Positions 1-12,000 of a stretch of 64,000 nt of DNA are shown here, in pieces (position 1 is the first letter of the stretch; the number at the start of each line of letters is the position of its first letter). Position numbers and translations under genes: made by a program. The notes under the pieces are model-generated. The model searched no databases and was not told the origin of the DNA. It was given only the letters and a program-made list of their open reading frames with translations. Origin of the DNA: Paramacrobiotus metropolitanus (taxonomy: Eukaryota; Tardigrada; Eutardigrada; Parachela; Macrobiotidae); contig NW_026570479.1 in the NCBI RefSeq assembly GCF_019649055.1, positions 1-64,000 on the forward strand, in the 5' to 3' direction.

Positions 1-877
1 TCGGGTTTCGCCTTCAGGTTGATGTTGACGATCTTGTGCCTGCATCATGCATGCAACAGATCTGTCAGCAACGCCAGTGTCAGATTAAGGAAGGTTTTTT
101 CACATGTCGTCGATCGATCAAGTCAAATTTACTTGATCCATCATTACACACACTGCAACACGTACGGGATCTTTTTCTTATGCAGAACCAGCAAGACCCG
201 TCTGGAATAGGGGCAGAATCGCATACTGTACACCGTCAGCGTGGATGCATCCAGCTGCGGCTGCGGAGAACCTGCAGAAACATACGACGGATTATCGCAC
301 ACAAATGACACAATTAATAACCCGTTCAGGATAATACGAAATAATTATGAATACTGCTATTCGGAAATGCCACTGACGAATCAAAGTGGAACCAGCGACA
401 AACAGTTCAAAACTGCCCAGTCAACCCGAAGCTGCCTTCTATGTATGCTTCAGCGAAGCAGCTCTCAAAACAGCAAATGACGCAGACTATTGGAAATTTG
501 GAAGATGTACCAATCGTAAGATGTTTCGATTCTCCGCTTGGTAGAGCATGTTTCCCAAATTCTATACAGAGTGATCCGAAGAGGAACTGCAATAGTTATG
601 CAAGGAAAAGACTAAACTGAAAACTGAAGAAGGTTTCGAAAAGCACAGTTGAAAAATCAAGAAAAAAAAATTCACCATCAGGCCTGCTGCCTGCATCCAA
701 CAATAGAGCAAGGCTTTGCGGCCGGGTAGCGAGGCGAAGATACGGTGCATACCTCGTCTCGCTAACATACAAACCGGAAATGCGTGAAGCACGGCGAGAA
801 AACATTTCTTTACCTGGCCACCAGCCCTGCCGTGAATACAGTCGATCGATGACAGAAATTTCGAGTTGTTTTTCCAT
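1..877 (-). CDS. Glutathione S-transferase omega A (5' part; runs off window start)
   Basis: Omega-class GST, a cytosolic thiol transferase/dehydroascorbate reductase family using an active-site Cys. Three exons are visible on the minus strand: 814..877 (ATG at 877, ends phase 1), 166..271, and 1..39 (cut off). Exon 2 carries the omega signature YSMRFCPYSRRVLLVL; the Cys of FCPY is the expected catalytic residue. Exon 3 begins HKIVNINLKAKP, matching the GSTO stretch that follows the active site (human GSTO1 has a very similar segment). Splice phases join cleanly (1, 2, then G of exon 3). The first 22 residues (MEKQLEISVIDRLYS...) are unlike the other two GSTs here, so exon 1 is the least certain part. 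Its start lies 117 bp from the start of GSTO B on the opposite strand. The C-terminal helical domain is outside the window. Confidence 0.8.
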
Positions 878-994
878 TTTGCTGCTGAAATTTCGCTAGT
901 CATTCTGTGCTTCTCACTGTTTATCAGTTTATGCCGTTTAGATTTTTCCGACCCATTCTTCATCCTCGTTATTTCTCTACACTCCTCTCTGAAA
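878..994. promoter_or_regulatory. Presumed bidirectional promoter between GSTO A and GSTO B
   Basis: The 117 bp between the two start codons must hold the 5' UTRs and core promoter elements of both divergent GST genes unless further untranslated exons exist. I see no clear TATA box or antioxidant-response motif. The call is positional inference only. Confidence 0.35.
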
Positions 995-3310
995 ATGCCT
1001 GCTGCTAACGGTGAAAAGAAGCATTTCGGGAAGGTAACGAGGCGACGCGCATTTAAAACACCGGAGATCCTTCACGGCTTCTTGGTGTTGACATGACTGG
1101 TCGTTGTAGGTTCATCGGAACCCAAACTGGACGAAAACCAACTGCGTCTTTTCAGCATGCGATTCTGCCCGTACGCCGAGCGGGCTCGCCTGACGCTGAA
1201 CATCAAGAAAATCCCGTAAGTGTGCGCTCCCCGTTTTCCATAGTGTCTTTTTTATCGTACCTTGTCTAGCTCGCCCATTCACTGTCGAATGTCAATCATC
1301 TTTAACCTTGAAATTGCGGGGTCAAGGTCAACCTTTGTTTTCATCTTTTCGCAACGCAGCCTTGTTTTTGAATTTTAACAATCTAAGCTGTATCATCAGG
1401 AAACCAGAGACCGAGAATCCAGAATCTTAACCCATATAAGGCCATATTATTAACATTATATTTTAGTTTCTCCAGTATTTTTGGTAAAATTAGGTTTTTA
1501 TTTTTCTAATGGTAATAAGTAATTTTAAAATTAAAACTGCATGCAGTATACTGTTCTAGCTGTATCAGTGACGCGGATTGGATCTGTTTATAATTTTTCC
1601 ATTCCGCAGAAACAGTAAAAAAAACGCAGTGAAATTGATTAAAAATTGGAATGATTATGATTGCGATTGAATTATATTGCGCATAATTATCATTCAATAC
1701 GGAAGTATTCGTATCAGTGTATATGAGTGTATTGGAAAAATAGGTTCATTATTTTTCGAATTAAATCCGATATTTTTATCTTGGACAATTGCATTCAAGT
1801 ACTGAACGCACTCATTATTTTTCGTTTTTTTTCGTATTATTCGAATGTCATTAGTACTGCTTTATTTTCTAATACTCTGTTGAATGGCAGCAAATTGGTA
1901 GAAAATCATCGTTTGTCAAAACTTGAAGGTTGTGTTCATATTATGCGGATTTTCAGGAATGTCGGCGCTTCGAACTGATGTTGTTAACTTGTTGTTGACG
2001 TGTTTTGGTCGCTGCAGGTATGAAATTGTAAATATCAACTTGACCGAGAAACCGGAATGGTACATGGCCCATCACAACCCACTGGGCAAGGTGCCGACGC
2101 ATGAGCCCGGGAAGCCGAAACCGGTCTTTGAGTCGCTGATCGTCGCCGAGTACGTCGATGAGCATTTCCCCAATGAGCCGAAACTGTTGCCGAAAGACGA
2201 GTACGAAAAGGCTCGTCAGAAAGTGGCTATCGAAGTCATTACTCAGAAGGTATCATTCTAACGAATGATGAATAAACTTTTCTGTTTTAAAACATTTGCC
2301 GTATCGAAAGAAATTCTTTCTTAATGATTATGAGAATAAGAAAATAATCCTGGCTAATATATCACAGTTTTATGAGCATCTCGTGGAATCTGTTGTTTTC
2401 TGGTGAACTTCTGACTAAAATTTAAGCGGTTTCTCTGTGCTTTTACATTAGTATAGATTAGTCTGTATGCTATATTCGAAATTGTTTCGTCGGCAACACT
2501 TGAATGCGGCATATCATCCTCCTTTCCAAGTTATTTAGTTATTATATCGATTTATTTGAATTGTGTTATAGTTTATCAACAATTTGAACGCCGTTGGCAC
2601 TAAGGGTGACAAAGAGAAAGTCGAGGAGCTGAAAAGGGCCTGAAAGAAGTGGAGGAATCATTGACTGGTCAATATTTCGCAGGTAAGCGTTGTGAACGTA
2701 TCTGTGAGCACTGTTCCGTTCGAGTTGCATCCTGTTCTTTCATTTCTATCGTATATTCACAGATTTATTCTGATCTTATTTTTTGCGATTTACCTTTTAA
2801 TTTTTAGACTTTCAGATTCTTTAATTTTTTAGATAAACAGTTCTGTTGACTTTTCAGTTTTCTTGTACTGTACGTCGGTTTTGATGAGCCAATAACTGAA
2901 TTGATTTCTGTCCCAAAGATAAATAAATAAATGAATCTATAATATCTGAGTATTAGTTTACATGGATTAATTTCTGTTGGTTGAATTAGATTCTCATGCA
3001 TGTACACGTTACATTCAACTTATTCGTTCCCAGTTTTTGTCGTTCTATAACTTCGTTGTTATCTGCAGGCGACAAGATGGGTTTCGTGGACGTGATGATT
3101 TGGCCGTGGTTCGAACGTATCGCGCCGGTGTGTGAAGTGCGCAGTGTCGATCTGAAGATGGAGCGCGACTATCCTAAACTGCACGCCTGGATGCAGAAGA
3201 TGCTGAAGGAGCCGGCCATCGCCGACATCGTCTTTCCGTCGGAAATCATGGTGCCGTTCATCAAGAGCGCCTACGTGGATGGCAAAGCCAACTACGATAT
3301 CGGACTGTAA
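995..3310 (+). CDS. Glutathione S-transferase omega B (five exons, with one-base frame problems)
   Basis: Omega GST, about 243 residues if intact, the usual family length. Exons: 995..1033 (MPAANGEKKHFGK), 1110..1215 (SMRFCPYAERARLTL, catalytic Cys), 2018..2249 (thioredoxin-fold half, YEIVNINLTEKPEW to LLPKDEYEKARQK), 2572..2682 and 3069..3310 (GDKMGFVDVMIWPWFERIAP, C-terminal helical domain, ends YDIGL, TAA). Two defects: exon 1 ends in phase 0 while exon 2 needs phase 1 (gene A is phase 1), and exon 4 is 111 nt where a 112-nt length is needed; the A run near 2631 is one base short relative to gene C, giving an in-frame TGA at 2641. Both sit in short homopolymers, so an assembly under-call is as likely as a recent pseudogene. 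Divergently paired with GSTO A. Confidence 0.85.
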
Positions 3311-4413
3311 ACGGCACAAATGCATCTCATTATCTCCGCTCTCTGTTTATCGCTGCTTGCCTGTCGTTCATTTTCGAAGGATAATTACGGGAGTTTTCTC
3401 ATAACTGGTGATGGATCTTGCGGTTGTGCGCTTTGTCTGGCGTCTCACAGTTTTTGTTAACTGTTCGGATTTTTATTGTGTTAGCGCAGATAATCGGTGT
3501 GTGCTCTTCTGGCAGTGAGCAGGTATTGGTGTTTAAGCGTTCCGGTTTACCAATTATATGGCTAGCTGAATAGAAAATTCCTCAATTGATTTGTTTCAGT
3601 TTCTGCAACTATATGTTTTCTTAGGTCAGTGTTTGAGTAAAACCGCGTTGACAGCGTTGCGTTGGAATTATTTGCGGTAATATTTTTATTTCTTACGGCA
3701 TGCCGTATTTTCGGTAACAGATTTCAACAAACAGCGGGAACATTTAGCTAACAGAGCCATGACAACGCTGAGAGTCGGAGAAGGTTCTACCTGTACTTAC
3801 TTTACAGTTAAAAAGACTTAATAGTAAGTATTATGTTTTGCTGTAACAGAATTGTATACATATTCAGTAAGTATCAGTTTTCAAATCATTTGATTCACTT
3901 TAACTGAGCACCGGAAGAAGACAAACCGAACAAATATGACTGTATATAACTTTTAGTTTGCTCGTATCGGTGATCAATGATCATACTCGTAAAAAATTTG
4001 CTATGCAGTAATTACAATACAAGCACAGCCTAATACATCGCAGGTGGTTTTCTAAATTTAATTGGTGACATTAGTTACAGTACTTAATTAAGTACCTAGA
4101 GAATCTACCCGTAGAGATACTCGCCCCAAGTTAACCACTCACATAATGATCTCTTTAATACTCGGGTAGGTTTCGGTACATTATAATTATTATGTCTATA
4201 CAGTATTCGTACATACTTATACATTATTGTTTATTACAGAATTTCTGCAACGTCACTTATTTATTTCTTACTCAGTCACATATTTATTTAACTTATTTTA
4301 ACGCGAACCAACGGCAGTTCGTCTTATCTCCTGCCTGACAGTCAATATTTTGATTGATGACTTGAAAGAGCAATTTGTAAAATTGTCATACTCTGTGCAA
4401 CTTTTCTATAGCC
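3311..4413. other. Spacer downstream of GSTO B, partly duplicated
   Basis: No gene seen. The first 250 bases (for example around 3398-3445) have a recognisable inverted copy just below 58235 downstream of GSTO C. This non-coding similarity is one support for the large inverted duplication. Confidence 0.5.
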
Positions 4414-4630
4414 ATGCAAAGGAAGCATCACGGATGGATAGTTATGTCCCTGTACTTGTGCTGTGTTATGTTTGGCGGTGCTTACGGAAGCCGTTTCCAC
4501 CTACAACTTCAATCGCTATCCGCAGCATGATTGGGATTTGGATTCATACAGTCCTTTTATGTACCAGCTGCAGCGGACACGGCGCGGTTTTAATAGGATG
4601 CCGTGGCCCGGAATGCCTGCTCATGTCTGA
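4414..4630 (+). CDS. Possible small secreted peptide, frame-shifted
   Basis: Not recognised as a known family. An ATG at 4414 opens a frame whose residues 8-25 are hydrophobic (WIVMSLYLCCVMFGGAYG), like a signal peptide, but it stops at 4528-4530. The overlapping frame, open to a TGA at 4628-4630, reads STYNFNRYPQHDWDLDSYSP, then a dibasic RR and GFNRMPWPGMPAHV. The two halves would give one secreted peptide if a single base were removed around 4488. The aromatic/acidic composition and dibasic site recall neuropeptide precursors, but nothing proves translation. It could be chance, or a gene with a tiny intron. Confidence 0.25.
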
Positions 4631-5280
4631 ACGTTCAAGCGACATAATTATTTTGTATGTTTAATTGTTTTATTTATGTAACAACTATTTACTTTTGCGA
4701 CAATCAACTACGTCATATGCGTAGTTAACAGCAGAATACTTACAGGTTAGTAGTCAGATATACTGCTACAGTGATGACGTTATGATTTCCCAAGCGAACG
4801 AACAGTGCTGAACTGCATGCTTAAATACCGCGCATGCACCGTATATACGAGTATGTAAATAAACCGAAAGGTCATCCATAAAGATCATCCAATAATTATC
4901 ACAGTGATAATAATTTATTGTGTATCGTAGAGAAACAAGATCGAGCACACATGGCTGCGAACTGCGATAATTACATGATTAGATATTATTACGTACTACG
5001 TAAAAGAATATCAAACAAACAAACTTCGAAGTGGCGCGAGTTCACCGTAAGACTCATGATCAGCCCATCCCAATATTGACTGAATATATGCATTAAACTT
5101 TATACGTTGAAAGTAGCAATCCAAATCCGTCCGCCGCGATCCCGTTCGTATTAGTTGATCATCACCGCTGCAAATTAATAATTTATATCGTTATATATAT
5201 ATCACTAAGTCATAGTACACGTATACACTGAATTTACTATACTGACTGGGGATGCACTGAGGAATATAATCTCAACTTAC
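4531..5280. other. Spacer with downstream exon of gene H and duplicated sequence
   Basis: Mostly AT-rich. Around 5160 a minus-strand acceptor (TTTGCAG) is followed by CGGTGA, which would give gene H a two-codon terminal exon. Bases near 5020-5085 have a clear inverted counterpart near 56755-56815. Confidence 0.35.
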
Positions 5281-5727
5281 GTGCCGGCCGGCAGTCGTAC
5301 TCCACAAACAGCGATCGTCCCTGACACCCGGCAATTCCAGGGGATCGCGGGCGTCCAGCGTGCAGTTGTGGTGGATGTAGCGGTCACACTGACTGGTCAT
5401 CTCCGTATCACAGACAAAAGTATCCATGCAGATGCCCACCGGGGCGGTCGCGGCGTAGCGGGCACTCATAATCAGGACGGTGATGCCGCGGTCCGGTGTC
5501 TGCGCCGTGCGGAAATCGGGAAAGGGATGCTGACACGATAAGTGGTTGACGGTGTCCAGGTACGACTGGATATTTTCGGTTATTGGCAGTGCCGGATTGT
5601 TCAGTTCCTGTCTAGTCTGTGGACAGACGATGGTGTAGGATGTCCCGTGTGGTATGGTGATCCGGTACAGGGCCCCGAAATTCCGGAAGTAATCCGGATA
5701 CGGTTTACATCGGTGTCCGACGCTTGC
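5281..5727 (-). CDS. Unrecognised Cys-containing, probably secreted protein H
   Basis: Function unknown. A 149-codon open stretch on the minus strand ends at a strong donor (GTAAGT, 5275-5280) after residues WSTTAGRH. Visible features: CKPYPDYFRNFGALYRITIP, TIVCPQ, a central HPFPDF, and a Cys-rich tail (VGICMDTFVCDTEMTSQC, then HHNCTLDARDPLELPG). About eight cysteines and no membrane segment suggest an extracellular protein. The 5' end is unclear: an upstream TGA at 5728-5730 closes the frame, and comparison with the second copy at 56.05-56.56 kb suggests either one extra base near 5718 here or a missed short exon. No signal peptide exon is identified. The next exon may be only two codons near 5165. 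Confidence 0.5.
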
Positions 5728-6712
5728 TCACTGTGGCACGGCAGCTGCATTTTCGTACAAACAATACACGTACAGTAACTCAATTGATATAAAATCGCTG
5801 GCACTACTGCAGTTCCATCAGCAAAATTAAAATTACGAACCAAAATTCATAATAAAGATTTTAACTGCAGGGTCGCGAAATGGAATATTTCTATATATAA
5901 TATGTAGTTATAATTATTGACATATGAAGTACGGTAGTGTAAGATACGAATACAGTAACATAATTTTACTATGTAAGTCATGTATGTGTCATGAATTTTA
6001 GAAGATATATGTAGGTGGTGCGTCAGTCTGCTTAAATGCAAATAATACTAATTCAAAAACTTAAGTTTAGAAAAGATACAATAAAATAGACCTACATGGT
6101 AAAAATTAATGGAGTAGCTGAATATCGTTACAAAATACATAAGTACTTACGTGTACATACGGAACTTACCGCCAAAAAAACAAAAGCAGAGACAAATGTA
6201 TAGTAAATTTCCGACATTTTTTCAGCAAAACATTGACAAATAAGGCTAACCATAAAATCCAAACCGCAGTTTTGTTGACAAGAATGAACCACAGAGGAGA
6301 AACCTTTCTCAGCAGATTCAACTCAGAAGTTTCGGTACTTTGAAGTGTTTGCGAAATTTGTATACTATACAGCCTGTAAATACGCTTACCAAATCTTTAT
6401 CTTTCATAAATCATTACTGATTCAATCGAATTTTATCAGTTCAATCAAGACTGAATTATAAAAAATTCATCACTCAGGGTTGACTGTCAGCCAGATTACG
6501 AATTCAACAATACTCTTTGAACATCTCTAAACAGAGCACAAAAACGCACAAGCCCATGAGAATCTGTAAGTTAAATTAAAATTCTATCATAAAACGAAAA
6601 ACTGGTAAGAAGATTCAAACAACAGATTCATACACCGGGTTGCCCGGACAGAGTGGAGACAGTTTTAATCATGAGAGAAAAACACCGCTATACAACGCGG
6701 AATGATCAAATT

Positions 6713-9700
6713 CTATCTGTGCAGTTTGGCTTTCTTTAATTCTGCCGTTAATAACGCAATGTGGTCCTCGAGGAAATCGCACTTTTCATCCTTCCGTGCT
6801 AATTCACGCTGGAGATTCACAATCTTTTCGATTAACAAGGCTTTGTCGATATCCGCACTGGCTTGTGGCGAGGGCGCCTGCAAAAAGGTAAGCAACGAAT
6901 TAAAACCCATTAAGAATTTACATCACATTACTGGGAAAACGACATTACTGCTGCTGGCACAACTAGTCCACAATTCGCTAAAAAAAATTAAATTTTATTT
7001 TTACGGGAAGCATCAAAAAAGGCTTCTGCCTCACCCATAAGCCAGAAACATTTTAACAGTTAACGGTAAGCTTAAGCAAACGAGAATAGTAATAGTGTTA
7101 TCCATGAGCCCACTTGCAAGATAGTAAAATATTAAAAATATAAGCATCTTCGAATTCCTATTAAAATCCATGATACCTTTTAACGACACTAGGAACAAAC
7201 GCACTCGTTAAAAAATTGCCTGCACTGCACGGCTTTCGTTCAAAATGGTTTCTACACGAGTGCGGCTACACGCATTACTCCATGCAACATTTTGGCACTT
7301 TGTTCATTGCCACTACACTACGAAGCTTCCGATATTTTATGGAATCCATTTTGGACCATTTTTTTCTACAAAAACTCTACAGAATTTTATACCATTATTT
7401 CTTTTTGAAAAATTAACAGAATGCAGCACAAATACAGGTGTGCTTACCGCTGAATCTTCACTGTGGGAGAATGTATTATGATTGGTCACACAGTGCAGCA
7501 GCACCGGCGAGGCATCCAGCGACGACGACGAACTGGCCCGCGACTTAAGACTGATCTGTTCAACATTCTCCGGATCACCCTTCCCATTCCCGTTCTCCGA
7601 TCCATTACAATGCGCCTTGGCCGCCGCCGCCAGCTGCCGTTTCAGATCCTTCAAAGTGGCATGATACGTCCTGGAAAGGAGTCGCTTCTCATTCTGCGCG
7701 TTCTCATAATCCAGCCGTAGGCGCTGCATCTCCGCGTCGCGCTCTTCCAGCTGGCGCTGTAGAGTCTCGGCGTCGCTGACGCGGGAGGACCGTTCCGCTT
7801 CCAGTTGGGTGTTCAGGAGGTCATGGTCGCTGGACACGCGCTCCGATCGCGACAGGAGAGTGGCGTGATCGCTTTGCAGCGCGGCATAAGAAACTTGTAA
7901 GGAATCCAACTAATAAAGTTATAAATAAAAGTTTACCAAAATCTGGACTCACGACAGTCAAGTCTACGAAAATGATATGACCAGGCACAATAAGAACCTT
8001 CTTCGTAGACTATTTTCAGATTTATTAAACCATAAATTTAACAAACTACGCCAAACTGTTCAAGCATCACTATCCTTTTATCTGAACAAATCAATGCACA
8101 AATCAATCTTATTTAAAAAAACTGGACAGTGACATTTACCAAAACGGAATACAAGACGGAGATAAATAAGAATGTAAAGAACGATTATACGCTGTTTATC
8201 AACTTTACCAAACAGGCGACTACGGATACCTGTAACACGAGTACAAAAAATAAAAATAGAATTCCCAATAACAGCAAAACTTTCACGACATGCTGAGTGG
8301 AGTGTTGGTAAAAAAATTAGGTTTGCATACAATGAGCAAAAAAATTTCAGCTTAAACTCTCGCAAATTCAAATTATTACGTTTCTAATAATAGTATATGT
8401 AGAGCCCAAGTCTGCACTTTGATGACAAGGAAACGATGACTCCAACCATTTCACTACGTTATCACAATTTCTATACCGCCAACGAAATCGAAAGAACTGC
8501 ATCGGCAGTGGCACTTACCTCGGAAGAAAAAGCGGACACTTTGATTTTGAGATCAACGTTGTTGGCGGTGAGTTTCTCGATCAAGTCCATGGAATCCTGA
8601 TACTGGCTCTGATATTTTCGCATATCCGTTTCGGTTTCTTTGAGCAAATCACGTAATCGATCCAGGTCGGCCTGCAGCTCCAGAATCTGCCGTTTATGAC
8701 TGCCATGGAAAAACATACACTTATCATTAGCCATCCATTTATGACCGCTTTAACCGCAATTTTTCATCCAAATACTTGAATATTAAAAATTAAAAGCCAG
8801 TTAAATACAAAACTTTAGCATCAATTCTCGCACCGGATCGAACGATCCATTTCCACACAGCAGCATGCTGTTCAAGGTTTAGAAAAATGTTCGAAAGTGT
8901 AAAAGAAATCGAAGGCTAATCACCTGTTCCAAAGATCTGCCACGTACTTCACCGTATAGTCGTCCGTAACCATTTAAGTAAAATTTATATGGTTAAGGCT
9001 GTTGATGTATTCTTTAAAAAATATGGATGTATTCTGTTGATGTATTCTTTAAATTCTGTGGATGTCAGCTCAATTTGCACTTACTCGGCAAAATCTCTAC
9101 CGCAAAACATTGCAACACTGAACACATAAGACAAACGCACAGACAACAAGAGCTGTCGCAACAAAATCGTAGGGAGCATAAACAAGGCACCACAGAAACG
9201 CAATCATAAGGAAAACAATAATAACATTATAAAAAATAAGAAAACTAACGAAGACAGGAAAACATACTCTCAACTAACAATAATGCAACACAACTCACAC
9301 ACGAATATCTAACAGTTAGCTGCTGAAATTCAAGGGCCGTTTTAAATGACTCATTTAAACTTTTCTACATAAAATCTGAAGAAATTATTTATCTTATTTT
9401 ACTTCACACCAAACATTTACAAAATGCCATTACAACAGACAGAAAAAATTGAAAACTACATAAACTAATAAATGGTCCCCAATTAAAATTGTTAAACGTT
9501 CTAAAGATCTCACATTTAGAAGTTTCTTAAATAGATTCAAAAAGTGTTTTGAATACGGACAACCAACATTAATTTTGATAAAATACTGCATTAGTGATAC
9601 AGTGATTCCTGAGCAACTGTTTCCTGCTGTAAAATCAGCTGATGCCCCAGATTGTGTTAACCGTTAATTTCCGGAAATGCGACACCTGTTTTTCTCCGTC

Positions 9701-10074
9701 TACACTTACTTGTCAACTTGGTTCTCCAGTTCTTTTTTCGCATGTTTCTGCTCGTGGAAATTAGCCAGCTCCTTCTTATGGGCCAGCAAGGCATCTTTGT
9801 ACTTGCGCAGTTCGCGGATATATTCACCCTTCTCACTCTCCAAACATATCACCTGGTATCACAAAACACAAATGTGGAAATATTCTGCAGTGCACAACGA
9901 AATAGTCTAGCTGCAAAAGTCCAGATGGTGAGTGTGTCAGCGCAGCGAAGTTCTGACTTTTGCACAACCAACCTTGGCACGAAGCGTCTCTGTCTCCCGC
10001 AGCAGATCATGATTTCTACGCTTAACACTATCCAGCTCCTTCTCTACATTCCGACTCTCGTCATCGTTGCTCAT
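6713..10074 (-). CDS. Coiled-coil protein D, CCDC186-like
   Basis: Five minus-strand exons with consistent phases: 9973..10074 (ATG at 10074), 9710..9852, 8519..8699, 7448..7909, 6713..6877, about 350 residues. Almost the entire product is heptad-rich coiled coil (KYKDALLAHKKELANFHEQK; QILELQADLDRLRDLLKETE; LEERDAEMQRLRLDYENAQN) with one low-complexity Ser/Asn/Gly linker before the last exon. The ending, KIVNLQRELARKDEKCDFLE followed by DHIALLTAELKK, resembles from memory the C-terminus of CCDC186 (C. elegans CCCP-1), a Golgi/dense-core-vesicle maturation protein. Those proteins are 700-900 residues, so either upstream exons are missed or this is a shorter relative. A decayed copy of the large exon lies at 54.13-54.54 kb on the plus strand. 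Confidence 0.6.
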
Positions 10075-11330
10075 GATCACATGGAGAGTGATGGACGGAC
10101 ATGGGAGATCATGCAGACATCATCAACAAATTGAACAACTCAATCAAACGGATAAATCAGTGCATATTCCGATATTCGTACACATACTGATCAAAATTCA
10201 GAAACAGAGCATCTTCTGCCACAGCTGTGCGCCCAGCTCTGAAAACGAAGTATAATTCTTATGAACGTGTTGGAGATTATATTCAGTTTGAGGGAAAACA
10301 AACGGAAAATGGAAACACTCTTGAATTTTCTATCGCTAAGAAAAAGAGAAACTAAGGAAGATAGGAAACTTTTAACTTTTTGTGACGGAAATCCGTGACA
10401 ACATTACAACGTCATAGCCATAGGTTAATGATCACAGCGCTGAACAGGAAGCGAAGAAACTGCGCCACGTTTTAATTTCAACATTCGCAACATAGACCTG
10501 ACTTCCGGCGCCACATTTCTACCAGTCACAACAGCGGCGCAACGAGTTAAACCTATATTCCCGCTCAAATCGTGCTGGAAACAAATATTTTTATGCTAAT
10601 TTTTGCTTTTTGCAAATGCGTAAGCCGCTTACGGTAAGCGGTAAGTAAGTACTTGTTTTATTTTCATCCTTTTGTCAAGTGCACAATGTACTTGACTTAC
10701 TGTATCTCTATGGCTCTACATGTAAGTACAGCTTCGCTTAATTTTGTTGTTGCGAAGCAAACCCAAAATTTGTGTTAGGTACGGTATTGACTTCGAGACG
10801 GAAGAGGACTACTTTCCGATTAATTATGTACTATGTATTTTTATTTATTATTATTACGTTGAATGTTCAGTGTTCTGGAACGAAAGAGAACATTCAAATT
10901 AACTAGTATAATTGTTACATAGAATATTTTAATTATTTCAAAGAATTCTAAATAATATTAGGGCATTTTACTTATTATTTACTTGCATTACGTTGTTAGA
11001 GTATCTACGTGTACTACATGAATTATGTACAATTTGTTGAATACAAACATTCATCAAAAACTGGTGACCAAATGACCACCGGATGGGGCCAGTTACTATT
11101 AATAGCTTAACAACGTATATAGTATAAGGTACGTCTGATCACAGTCAGTGCACCAATCAGTCGGGCTTCCGCTTCGTCAAATACCCATAATTATAATTCA
11201 TTCGCTGGTTTCTCTATTCCTCTTTTATAAGAGAATATTATTTGATGCTGCAGGGAACAGTGAAAATTTCAAACATTAAAATTTGATCGCTAATGTCATT
11301 ATGACATGCTAAAGTATGCATCTGTAATGT
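10075..11330. other. Intergenic AT-rich DNA
   Basis: No coding signal on either strand. It presumably holds the 5' region of gene D on its left side. Confidence 0.4.
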
Positions 11331-11336
11331 ATACAA

Positions 11337-11624
11337 ATTTTCAAATACCAAAAATAATTTCCAATAGCCTTAAAAGTCTCCCAAGTGGAGTTTGGCTACT
11401 GTTGGTTCGATAATAATAATTATATATTATGTTAATCTGCTCACAGCCTGGTGGTAATATGTACGTTCGACTTTTGAACTGTATAGCCTGGGTTCGATTC
11501 CCAGATGAGTAACTTTTTATCTCATAAAATCAAACCAAAAAAAGTATAAATGTTTTCAAAATATAAAAAATAATTTCCAATAGCCTTAAAAGTCTCCAAG
11601 TGGAGTTTGGCTACTGTTGGTTCG

Positions 11625-11640
<16 letters not shown>
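11337..11640. repeat. Direct repeat pair flanking a tRNA-like sequence
   Basis: A ~80-bp unit (AATAATTTCCAATAGCCTTA... to GGCTACTGTTGGTTCGATA) occurs at about 11337-11415 and again at about 11553-11632, nearly identical. The bases between hold a tRNA-like segment (11438-11511). The second unit runs straight into the AAT microsatellite. Confidence 0.75.
11438..11511 (+). repeat. tRNA-like sequence, probably SINE-type or degenerate tRNA
   Basis: 74 nt with a perfect T arm (CTGGG-TTCGATT-CCCAG), B-box GGTTCGATTCC, an acceptor stem pairing 6 of 7, and a TTTTT run just after. The anticodon stem (GTTC/GAAC) would present CTT, but the loop lacks U33 and no standard D stem forms. I therefore favour a tRNA-derived repeat over a working tRNA gene. 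Confidence 0.4.
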
Positions 11641-11661
<21 letters not shown>

Positions 11662-11662
11662 C

Positions 11663-11700
<38 letters not shown>

Positions 11701-12000
11701 TACAATAATAATACAATACACACAATAATAATAATATAATAATAATAATACAATACAACATGAATCAATAACATACAATGTAATAATACTAACAATATAA
11801 CAATACAATAATAACAATGCAATACAATACAATTAACAACAATAACAACAAGGAATAACAATAAAATAAAGAATAGTACAACAATAGTAACAATAACAAT
11901 AAGGAATACAATAACAATAGCAATACAATAACAATATACAGTACAATAATATAACAATAGTAACACAATAGATAATAAGCATGCAGTCACAGTAGAATGG
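11625..12000. repeat. AAT-rich microsatellite
   Basis: (AAT)n and imperfect AATAC/AACAAT derivatives for about 375 bp. The long Tyr/Ile/Leu-rich open frames on the minus strand here are artefacts of the repeat. Confidence 0.9.
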
